64,000 nt of DNA. It comes from CAIVAT01 sp964473485. Lineage in GTDB: Bacteria; Bacteroidota; Bacteroidia; Bacteroidales; FEN-979. The translations under genes were made by a program, and so were the position numbers. Location of the stretch: contig CAYYPH010000019.1 in assembly GCA_964473485.1 (NCBI GenBank), positions 1-64,000 on the forward strand, read 5' to 3'. Positions 7,811 through 15,373 of the stretch are shown in pieces (position 1 is the first letter of the stretch; each line of letters opens with the position of its first letter). The notes beneath the pieces were generated by a model that did not search any database, was not told the origin of the DNA, and saw nothing but the letters and a program-made list of their open reading frames with translations.

Positions 7811-8971
7811 CTATTTGATAATCTTCCCTTCCCACAGTTCGGAAAGAAATTTCCGGTAAGGTATGATCCGGATATGCTCATGGATTCTTTCCGTTCTTTC
7901 ATTGCATACAACAATTGTTTTTGAGTTCGGAAACTCCTTTGCAAAAACTGAAAGGGGATAAAGATCCTTATTTTCCAAACGACTTGTTCCTTTGACCTCT
8001 ATGGCAAGCTCTCCGTTTCCCAGTATAAAATCCACCTCAAGTCCCGATTTGGTTCTCCAGAAATTGATATCATAATACAATTCCTGATAGGAGCTGTAAG
8101 CCATCAATTCCATCAATATAAAGTGCTCAAAAGCCTTTCCGAATAATTCACCCTTTTCTTCTGTAAGGTGCCTTTTTGTGATTGCGCCGGCAACCCCCAC
8201 ATCAAACAAATAAAATTTAGGTGACTTACTGATGACCTGCCTGTTTTGCCTTTTTTTAAAGGGTTCTATCATCTTACCCATCAGTGTGTCAACAAGTATC
8301 TGATAATACTCCCTTACGGTCTTGGAGTCGACCCCGCAATCACGCGCAATATTTGAATAATTCACCAGTTCCCCGTGGGAATATCCCATGGCATCAAAAA
8401 ATCTTGAAAATGCCGGGATGTTACGGATAATCCCCTCGGCAAAGACCTCTTCCTTCAGGTAATCCTGAGTGTACGCCCGCAACGAACGCGAATGGTTTTC
8501 ATCGAGATAGTGGCTGGGTATCAATCCGCGGTTCAAAATTGTTAACAGGTCATAATCCTTCATTTCAGGAGTGGATAACGGGAACATTTCAAAGCGCCAC
8601 GCACGTCCGCCCAAAAGGTTTGCACCTCCTCTTTTCAATTTCCTGGCGCTCGATCCGCATAAAATGAACCTGATTCCCTTGTTTTCAATCAACCAGTGAA
8701 CCTCATCCATGATCTGTGGAATTTTCTGAACTTCATCCAGTATGACCGGCTGAGACAACGATGTTTGATCTTTGGCAAGCAGTTGCTCCCTTAGCAGGGA
8801 AGGTTTCTTGGAAAATTCCAAAAAAAGATCTGTTTCCAGAAAATCATAAATGATGCTACCCGGAAACCTGGATCTCAAATAGGTAGTCTTCCCCGTTTTT
8901 CTTGGTCCCCATAAAAACGCAGACTGCTTTTCAGGCAACTCAAGGTTTAATAATCGTTTCAAAATTTGCAT
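7811..8971 (-). CDS. ATP-binding protein, AAA_14 + DUF4143
   Basis: Walker A is 'LWGPRKTGKTTY' near residue 21, Walker B is 'QPVILDEVQKIP' near 74, and a sensor-like 'RFILCGSSARKLKRGG' follows. The second half is DUF4143 with a PD-(D/E)XK-like 'GLEVDFILGNGELAIEVKG' near residue 310. Such proteins are frequent, often mobile, and are found next to unrelated genes. Their function is not settled, though links to DNA handling or to toxin-antitoxin-like behaviour have been proposed. The gene is divergent from the beta-helix gene at 9223. A -7 box (TATTTTTG) lies on the minus strand at 9010-9017. Confidence 0.85.
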   Translation of the reverse strand: MQILKRLLNLELPEKQSAFLWGPRKTGKTTYLRSRFPGSIIYDFLETDLFLEFSKKPSLLREQLLAKDQTSLSQPVILDEVQKIPQIMDEVHWLIENKGIRFILCGSSARKLKRGGANLLGGRAWRFEMFPLSTPEMKDYDLLTILNRGLIPSHYLDENHSRSLRAYTQDYLKEEVFAEGIIRNIPAFSRFFDAMGYSHGELVNYSNIARDCGVDSKTVREYYQILVDTLMGKMIEPFKKRQNRQVISKSPKFYLFDVGVAGAITKRHLTEEKGELFGKAFEHFILMELMAYSSYQELYYDINFWRTKSGLEVDFILGNGELAIEVKGTSRLENKDLYPLSVFAKEFPNSKTIVVCNERTERIHEHIRIIPYRKFLSELWEGKIIK

Positions 8972-9009
8972 AACGCCCCAAATTAGTTTAACTTTTTCGG
9001 AATCATACG

Positions 9010-9017
9010 CAAAAATA
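9010..9017 (-). promoter_or_regulatory. -7 box for the DUF4143 ATPase
   Basis: TATTTTTG on the minus strand fits the Bacteroidota -7 consensus TAnnTTTG. It lies 38 bases before the ATG at 8971. No good -33 element was seen. Confidence 0.4.
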
Positions 9018-9150
9018 GCAAAATTCTATTTGTTTTTTCCTGAACAAGAAACTTATTATCAACTGACATGGATAAGCATTATGACAAAGAGGTCTATGGT
9101 CTCTACAGTCCATGACATCTTGCGCTGACCGGAAGCATCTGCCTGTAAAA

Positions 9151-9197
9151 TACGACGAAATGCGTATTGACCGGCCAGTTAGAGGGTAATACCTTTG
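9151..9197 (+). promoter_or_regulatory. RR1-class operator plus -7 box (site 1)
   Basis: The operator TACGACGAAATGCGTATT is at 9151-9168 and the -7 box TACCTTTG at 9190-9197, with 39 bp between their first bases. The operator is followed by GAC. It contains the dyad TACG-N8-CGTA. The same 21 bases recur at 14578, before RR1. A TTG inside it (9167-9169) could also serve as -33 with a 20-bp spacer. Confidence 0.75.
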
Positions 9198-9222
9198 GTA
9201 CAGAAATTAAATCACCTGATCC

Positions 9223-12084
9223 ATGAAAACCATTCTGATGGTTGCCGTTATTGGCCTGTTGGCCGCAGCAACACAGGCTCAGATCATCCACATTCCCGAT
9301 GATTATCCCACCATCCAGCAAGGGATCGATGCTACAAATAATGGGGATACCGTTCTTGTATCACCCGGAACCTATGTTGAAGGCATCTCTTTTAACGGGA
9401 AGAATATTACCGTTGCCTCTCTGGTCCTGACTACCCAGGATACCTCATACATTTCCAGGACCATCATCGACGGCAACCAGTATGGCTTTGTTGTTGCATT
9501 CTGGCAGGAGGAAGATATTACGGCAATCCTTTGCGGATTCACCATTAAAAATGGAAATGGCGGGATTTATTGTGACCATTCCAGCCCTACCCTGTGCAAC
9601 CTGATCATCAGGGAAAATTCGACTCCTGTGGGTGGTTGGGGACCTTCGCCGGGTGGTGCAGGTATAAGTTGCATCAATGCAAATCCAGTGATTAAAGATG
9701 TCATCATTACAAATAATACGTGTTCGGTTTTCGGAGGTGGGATGTCCTGCAGGCAAAACTCCTATCCTTTTCTGTCAAACATAACCATCAAGCATAACAC
9801 ATCTCATTCACAGGGGGGAGGGATCTTTTGCAGTGGATCCGCCCCTGTTTTTGATACCCTGAACCGTTGCAATATTTTTAATAATAGCGCATTGGAAGGG
9901 AATGACCTCTATACCGACACGTTGCTGGCTGTTACTGTAGATACCTTTAGCGTTGGGAATCCCACCGACTTCCATGCTGCCCCTATTGCCGACTTTTCGT
10001 TCAAAATCCTGCACGGAAGGTCGGTTCAGGTAAATGCCGACCTCTATGTATCGCCCGGAGGGGATGACAATAACAGCGGCCTTACTGCTGCAGATCCACT
10101 TAAGTCGGTTCAGTATGCCTTTTCAATCATCCGGGCCGATAGCCTGAACCGGAACACGGTCCGCCTGCTCGAAGGAATATATACTCCTTTTTCCTGTCCC
10201 GGTCTTTTTCCTCTGGACGTTCCGGATTATATTGATTTGAAAGGTGTCTCCAGAACAGCAGTCATCCTTGATGCCAAAGACGCTTCAAGGGTTCTCCAGG
10301 TAATGGACAATACATCCAATCATATTTCAGGCATGACCATTACCGGAGGATATATTTTGGGTTGCGGCGGGGGTGGGATCCTCTGCGATCAATCAAAACC
10401 CGTTTTCGAAGATTTGATTATAACCGGGAATACGGCCCAGGCAGGAGGCATCGGGATGAATATTTGCGGTATAGGTGGAGGAGGGATTCTTTGCCTTGAC
10501 TCCGATCCTATTTTCAAGGATGTGATCGTTACCGGGAATTATTCTTTCATGGAAGTTGATGGATCCACCGGTTTATTTGGAGGCCATGGAGGAGGATTGT
10601 ATTTTAAAAATTCAACCCCCTTATTGCAAAATGTAACAGTAACTGCCAATGGAGCCTCATATCATGGCGGGGGCATCAGTTTCATGGGATCAGAACCACG
10701 GTTCGACTCCATCAATCGTTGTAACATATACGGCAACGTGGCATCAGGTCATCCTGGTCAGTTTGGCGGCAGCGACCTCTATGCCGATACCTTCATTGAA
10801 CTTGTTGTAGATACTTTTACAGTAAGCGTTCCCAATGCGTTTCATGCACTCCCGCTAAGCAACTTCTCCTTCGACATTATCCATGGGTTACATCAGCAAA
10901 TCAGCGCCAACCTCTATATTTCACCCTGGGGAGATAACCGGAACAGCGGATTGACACCGGGTGAACCCCTCAGGAACATCCAATGCGCGTTCTCTTTCAT
11001 GCAATCCGACAGTCTGAATCCGCGTACGATCCATCTGCTTGAAGGCACTTACAGCAGGATGAACAGCGGGGAATTTTACCCGCTCAGGCTCCCCGGATAT
11101 ACCAGTATCGAAGGGATCTCTCAACAATCGGTCATCCTGGATGCCGACAGTACAAAATATGAGGCCATTCAACTTATAAACAGTCCGGGTGTTCGTATTA
11201 CAGGGATAACAATTAATGGTGGGTCGCATCATATCGGAAGCTCCACGGGTATAACCTCTTACAATGCAAATCCTTCCATCCGGGATGTCATTTTTTCAAA
11301 CAATACCCTTGGAATAAACTGCTTATTTTCAGATCTGGCCCTTGAAAACGTGATCATTTCCAGCGATGATGCTTCAAACGGGGGAAGTGGTATTTATTGT
11401 GGCTATTTTCCTTCCTCAGATAAAATCAGCCTGAAAAATGTTACAATGGTCAATGCAAGGCCTACCAGCGGTTATGCCATTTCCGGTGCGGGAGCAAATA
11501 CCATGATCGTGAATTCCATTCTCAGGAATCACATTCCCTATGAAATCATTGGAGGCACTCCTGTTGTCAATTATTCGAATGTAGAGGGAGGGTGGCCGGG
11601 AGAAGGCAATATAGATGCCGACCCTCTTTTTGATACAACTGGCATCTATCCATTGGCATTAAGAAACGGGTCTCCCTGCATCAATGCCGGCACGCCTGAT
11701 ACAACAGGTTATAATTTCCCGCTTACTGACCTTGCAGGAAATCCAAGAATATGGGGAGGAAGAATTGATATGGGGGCGTATGAGTGGAATAATGTGGGGA
11801 GTGCAGAAATTCGATTTCCGAATTATGAATTACAAGTAAAGAATTTTCCGAACCCAACAAGTCAATCAACCTCTATCTCTTATAACCTCAAAGAATCAGG
11901 GAATGTGACAATCCGGGTGTTCGACAGCTACGGACAGTTCGTTGAAAAACCTTTGAGCGCTCATCAGGCAAAGGGCGAGCAGCAAGTGCCCTGGGATGCC
12001 GGGAACCTGCCGGCAGGGATATATTTCTATCGGATACAGGCCGGGAGGGAAGTGGGAGGAGGAAAGATACTGTTAGTGAAATGA
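9223..12084 (+). CDS. secreted right-handed beta-helix protein, T9SS type A domain
   Basis: The signal peptide is 'MKTILMVAVIGLLAAATQAQ'. The mature protein opens with 'IHIPDDYPTIQQGIDAT' and 'GDTVLVSPGTYVEGI', typical of pectate-lyase-like parallel beta-helices (DUF1565 type). Three helix sections follow. Two of them are introduced by nearly the same linker, 'NLYISPWGDNRNSGLTPGEP' and its partner 'DLYVSPGGDDNNSGLTAADP', which points to internal duplication. The C-terminal 80 or so residues are a T9SS type A sorting domain ('NFPNPTSQSTSISYNL', 'NLPAGIYFYRIQ', ending in 'GGKILLVK'). No lyase catalytic residues are assigned; a binding or adhesin role is equally possible. It is followed by HK1 and RR1 and shares the RR1 operator, so it is the probable output gene of that module. 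Confidence 0.85.
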   Translation: MKTILMVAVIGLLAAATQAQIIHIPDDYPTIQQGIDATNNGDTVLVSPGTYVEGISFNGKNITVASLVLTTQDTSYISRTIIDGNQYGFVVAFWQEEDITAILCGFTIKNGNGGIYCDHSSPTLCNLIIRENSTPVGGWGPSPGGAGISCINANPVIKDVIITNNTCSVFGGGMSCRQNSYPFLSNITIKHNTSHSQGGGIFCSGSAPVFDTLNRCNIFNNSALEGNDLYTDTLLAVTVDTFSVGNPTDFHAAPIADFSFKILHGRSVQVNADLYVSPGGDDNNSGLTAADPLKSVQYAFSIIRADSLNRNTVRLLEGIYTPFSCPGLFPLDVPDYIDLKGVSRTAVILDAKDASRVLQVMDNTSNHISGMTITGGYILGCGGGGILCDQSKPVFEDLIITGNTAQAGGIGMNICGIGGGGILCLDSDPIFKDVIVTGNYSFMEVDGSTGLFGGHGGGLYFKNSTPLLQNVTVTANGASYHGGGISFMGSEPRFDSINRCNIYGNVASGHPGQFGGSDLYADTFIELVVDTFTVSVPNAFHALPLSNFSFDIIHGLHQQISANLYISPWGDNRNSGLTPGEPLRNIQCAFSFMQSDSLNPRTIHLLEGTYSRMNSGEFYPLRLPGYTSIEGISQQSVILDADSTKYEAIQLINSPGVRITGITINGGSHHIGSSTGITSYNANPSIRDVIFSNNTLGINCLFSDLALENVIISSDDASNGGSGIYCGYFPSSDKISLKNVTMVNARPTSGYAISGAGANTMIVNSILRNHIPYEIIGGTPVVNYSNVEGGWPGEGNIDADPLFDTTGIYPLALRNGSPCINAGTPDTTGYNFPLTDLAGNPRIWGGRIDMGAYEWNNVGSAEIRFPNYELQVKNFPNPTSQSTSISYNLKESGNVTIRVFDSYGQFVEKPLSAHQAKGEQQVPWDAGNLPAGIYFYRIQAGREVGGGKILLVK

Positions 12085-12142
12085 GTTCCCAGTTTCATCA
12101 AGAAATTTTCTGACAGAAGGGTGACCGCCTCTAAAATCGACC

Positions 12143-12150
12143 TATCTTTA
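12143..12150 (+). promoter_or_regulatory. -7 box of HK1 (TATCTTTA)
   Basis: TATCTTTA lies 22 bases before the ATG at 12172. The same octamer precedes HK2 (15341) and HK3 (20997), and TACATTTA precedes HK4 (28515). The 39-bp-upstream operator found at regulator and output genes is absent from the kinase promoters. Confidence 0.4.
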
Positions 12151-12171
12151 TATCGCTATTCCCTTCTTTTC

Positions 12172-14484
12172 ATGACCACTTTGAAGCAAGCCATCGCGAG
12201 GATCCCTTTTTGGGCTTACTTGGTTGTACTTGTATCAATGTTTGTGAACACCGTGTACTTTGTATTTACATACGCGGCAATCGTTGTTTATTCAGAATCT
12301 CCCGTCACTCCGGTGTTTTCCTGGGCGGTGTACCTTACAACCATTCTGTTTGGTACCGGCAGTCTCTATCTTCTATACAAAAAGCCTGGTGATCGCCCGG
12401 TCAGGATTTTCTTTTTCTACGTACAGTTTTTTGTAATTATGATCAATGCAGGAAACCTTTTTGTGCTGAATCCTTTGATCAATATTGTGAATATTGTCTT
12501 CCATACAACCTGTTTTATTGGTTCAGTTCTAATCAGTTTCCATCTCGTATTTCCGAAAACGGTAAAATATTACAACACATTAAGGAGCGTTTCATGGATC
12601 ATCTATGTATTTACCACAATAGTTGTTAGTTGTTATTCAGCAAGTTATATTTACTCTGTTTATAATGAATTAACGCCTGACTCCTTTTTTTTCGTTGCTG
12701 AACGAATCGCTTTATGGTGGCTCACATTAACTTATATAGGTGCCTTGGCAATTGCTGTTTACCAGTATGCTACTTTGAAAGACACACTCTTAAAAAACCA
12801 GGTGTTCATTGTCTGTATAGGATCTCTTTTCGGATTAATCACACCAATGTGCCTGGCTTTGTTCTATGATTTTATCCTTCCTTTAACTTTTAAAAATCCC
12901 AATCCAATTGTTATTTCCCAAGGTATTTGCAGTTTAATCACCATCTGCTGCATCCTCACCGCCATCTTCCGTTACCGCATCTGGGATATCGAGGTCGTCA
13001 TCCGGAAAGCCTTGCTGTACCTGGGAGCCACCGCCATCATCATCTTGTCGTACCTCTTCCTGGTCTGGCTCATTGATCAGTTCACGGCCGGAGCCACCGA
13101 TCTGATCCGCTTTGCCGCCCTGGGCATTTCCGTAATCCTCTTCCTCGTTCTCCGCGACCGCATCCAGCGGCTGATCGACCGGATCTTTCACCGCGAGACC
13201 TACGACTCTGCCACGGTAGTATCCGATTTTGAAGCAAAACTGGCGGGGATTTACAGGTTTGATGAGTTGAAACAGAAAATTGTCCAGAGTCTTGATGAGA
13301 TCTTCCATTTTAAATCCTTTGTTTTTAACCTGAAGAAAAACAACCAGATCTATGAACCCGCTTATGCTTTAGGGATCGATGATACGGACATTCCAGCAGA
13401 ATATGAGATCTCCGCCGAAATTGAAGACAGACTCAGGAAATCAAAGGTCTTTTCCCCTCAAGAGTTGAATGTGACGTCCCCTGTGCTTGAAACGATCAAA
13501 GGAGACCTCATTGTTCCGATGGTATCCGAAGGTCAACCGGAAGGGTTTTTTATCTGCGGACAGAAAAAGTCGGAGCGGATCTATTCCCGGCAGGACATCA
13601 ACGTGCTCTCATTGCTTGCGAGAAGAGTGGTTGCCATGCTTCATACCGCCAGCCTTTACCAGAAAGATCTTGACCGCCAACTGATGCTTGAACGTGAACG
13701 CGCCCGCATCGCCCAGGACATGCACGACGACATCGGCGCGGGACTGACAAAAATCGCCATGATCAGCGAAGCGCCTGTTCAAGTTCCCGGTCAGCAGTCA
13801 CTTACTGCAAACTTACTCTCAGATCGCTTGAAGAAGATTGCAACATCTTCCCGCGACATGATCTCCCGCCTGAACGTGATCGTCTGGGCGCTGAATCCCC
13901 GGTATGACAATCTTGAAAGCCTGGTCAGCTATCTTCGGAGATATTTCGGGGAATACCTTGAAAACTTCGGAATTCAATTCAGCACCGGATTTCTGGAAGA
14001 GGTACCCGAACGTGCCATCACACCCGACACCCGGCGTAACATCTTCTATATCATTCAGGAGGCCATTCACAATGCGGTCAAGCACAGCGGCTGCACAGAG
14101 ATCGGCCTTGACATTGCATTCTACTCCGGGTCGCCGCACAATTCCACGGGCTTTAAACTTCAATCCCCCCTTGAAACCAATGACTGCACTTCCCTGCCAC
14201 GCCATAATACCAATGACCTCATGCCACCACTGCATCACACGACCGGTGACTCCCTCACACTACAACCTCCTCGCCCTGAAGGAGAGGGGAAGAAGGAAAA
14301 GAGGCGCTATACCTTAACCTTCATCATCATCGACAACGGTAAGGGATTTGACCAGGTCAAAACCGGTTCCGGCGGAAACGGTCTGCTGAACATGAAAAAG
14401 CGGGCGGAGGAACTGTCGGGGACTTGCGAAGTTCAAAGTTCACCGGGGAAAGGGACCAAAATTACAGTACGGGTAAACATTTAA
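12172..14484 (+). CDS. HK1: multi-TM sensor histidine kinase (HisKA_3), no PDZ
   Basis: ATG 12172 is chosen over GTG 12121 because 'MTTLKQAIARIPFWAYLVVL' aligns with the starts of HK2-4. It has about 8-10 membrane segments in the first 330 residues, ending with a 'FRYRIWDIEVVIRKALLYL' linker. A GAF-like domain follows (about 370-500; 'GDLIVPMVSEGQPEGFFICG'). Next is the dimerisation box 'ERERARIAQDMHDDIGAGL', with phospho-acceptor His518, and then a HATPase_c domain ('IIQEAIHNAVKHS', 'IIDNGKGFD', 'GNGLLNMKKR'). It is the only one of the four kinases without the PDZ-like domain after the first membrane segment. About 60 residues are inserted between the N box and G1 box; part of the insertion is repeat DNA. 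The partner is RR1, 144 bp downstream. Confidence 0.88.
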   Translation: MTTLKQAIARIPFWAYLVVLVSMFVNTVYFVFTYAAIVVYSESPVTPVFSWAVYLTTILFGTGSLYLLYKKPGDRPVRIFFFYVQFFVIMINAGNLFVLNPLINIVNIVFHTTCFIGSVLISFHLVFPKTVKYYNTLRSVSWIIYVFTTIVVSCYSASYIYSVYNELTPDSFFFVAERIALWWLTLTYIGALAIAVYQYATLKDTLLKNQVFIVCIGSLFGLITPMCLALFYDFILPLTFKNPNPIVISQGICSLITICCILTAIFRYRIWDIEVVIRKALLYLGATAIIILSYLFLVWLIDQFTAGATDLIRFAALGISVILFLVLRDRIQRLIDRIFHRETYDSATVVSDFEAKLAGIYRFDELKQKIVQSLDEIFHFKSFVFNLKKNNQIYEPAYALGIDDTDIPAEYEISAEIEDRLRKSKVFSPQELNVTSPVLETIKGDLIVPMVSEGQPEGFFICGQKKSERIYSRQDINVLSLLARRVVAMLHTASLYQKDLDRQLMLERERARIAQDMHDDIGAGLTKIAMISEAPVQVPGQQSLTANLLSDRLKKIATSSRDMISRLNVIVWALNPRYDNLESLVSYLRRYFGEYLENFGIQFSTGFLEEVPERAITPDTRRNIFYIIQEAIHNAVKHSGCTEIGLDIAFYSGSPHNSTGFKLQSPLETNDCTSLPRHNTNDLMPPLHHTTGDSLTLQPPRPEGEGKKEKRRYTLTFIIIDNGKGFDQVKTGSGGNGLLNMKKRAEELSGTCEVQSSPGKGTKITVRVNI
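14251..14296 (+). repeat. degenerate palindromic element inside HK1
   Basis: The CCTCGCCCTGAAGGAGAGGG core lies in frame in the ATPase domain of HK1. It is related in layout and position to the element in HK3 and HK4 but is more diverged. Confidence 0.5.
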
Positions 14485-14577
14485 TTTTTTTCGACTGTGT
14501 TCGAAATCAACTGTGATCGAAATGTTACCGTTAACTCCAAAGGGTTTGGCTTTGCCTGGTTGCCTCTTATTGTGAAA

Positions 14578-14624
14578 TACGACGAAATGCGTATTGACGG
14601 AGACCTGCTTTCTTATTACTTTTG
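14578..14624 (+). promoter_or_regulatory. RR1-class operator plus -7 box (site 2), leaderless start
   Basis: The operator TACGACGAAATGCGTATT is at 14578-14595, followed by GAC; it is identical over 21 bases to the site at 9151. The -7 box TACTTTTG is at 14617-14624, again 39 bp from operator start to box start. The ATG of RR1 begins only 4 bases after the box, so the mRNA is probably leaderless. This indicates autoregulation of RR1. Confidence 0.75.
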
Positions 14625-14628
14625 AATC

Positions 14629-15270
14629 ATGCCAGGATCATCAGGTAAAATCAAAATCATGATCGTCGAAGACGACCGGGAGATGCGGGAAGGGCTGGAA
14701 CTGATCGTCCGCTCAAATCCGGCCCTGGAATGCATTGGATCCTGTTCCTCGGGAGAGGAGGCGGTCGAAACCATTCCGGATCATGTACCCGACATTGTTC
14801 TGATGGACATTCACCTTCCCGGGCTCTCGGGAATTGATTGCGTAAAGCAGTTAAAACCACTCATGCCGTTCACACAGTTCATGATGTGCACGGTATACGA
14901 AGATAATGAAAACGTCTTTGATTCACTCTGCGCGGGAGCTACCGGCTACCTGTTGAAAAACAGCCCTCCGTCAAAAATAACGGAGGCCATCGTCGACCTC
15001 TACCAGGGCGGTTCTCCCATGTCTTCAGTCATCGCGCGGAAAGTGATCCAGACCTTTATTCCCGCCCCTGAAAAGAGCAGCGAAATTGAAAAACTGACCG
15101 TTCGGGAGCGGGAACTGCTCGACCTGCTTTCGAAAGGATATCGTTACAAAGAGATCGCCGACAGGCTTGGCATCAGCTTTGAGACCGTCCGCACACACAT
15201 CCACAACATTTACGAGAAACTGCATGTACAGTCGAGGACCGAGGCGCTGAACAAGATCTATCCCAGATAA
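14629..15270 (+). CDS. RR1: NarL/LuxR-type response regulator
   Basis: The receiver domain covers about residues 1-125. It has the acidic pair 'IVEDDREM', phospho-acceptor Asp60 in 'DIVLMDIHLPG', Thr in 'MMCTVYED' and Lys in 'GYLLKNSPP'. The LuxR/GerE helix-turn-helix is at about 150-210 ('LTVRERELLDLLSKGYRYKE', recognition helix 'SFETVRTHIHNIYEKLHVQ'). The recognition helix differs from those of RR2 and RR3 at a few positions (H-N versus R-H and R-N), in parallel with the different operator class. The cognate kinase is HK1 just upstream. Predicted targets are its own promoter and the beta-helix gene at 9223. Confidence 0.92.
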   Translation: MPGSSGKIKIMIVEDDREMREGLELIVRSNPALECIGSCSSGEEAVETIPDHVPDIVLMDIHLPGLSGIDCVKQLKPLMPFTQFMMCTVYEDNENVFDSLCAGATGYLLKNSPPSKITEAIVDLYQGGSPMSSVIARKVIQTFIPAPEKSSEIEKLTVRERELLDLLSKGYRYKEIADRLGISFETVRTHIHNIYEKLHVQSRTEALNKIYPR

Positions 15271-15275
15271 AAACC

Positions 15276-15335
15276 ATCCCCTACTGCCTACTGCAAACTG
15301 CCTACTGCAAACTACCAACTGCAAACTGCCAACTT
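15276..15335. repeat. CTACTGCCTACTGCAAACTGC-type intergenic repeat
   Basis: Short tandem units of CTGCCTACTGCAAACTGC fill the gap between RR1 and HK2. Related units occur at 18529-18703 and 31689-31735, which are also directly downstream of RR2 and RR3. All three regulator genes are therefore followed by this repeat type. Confidence 0.6.
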
Positions 15336-15373
15336 CTTCATATCTTTACTCAACCTTTTTTCATACCCTCTCC

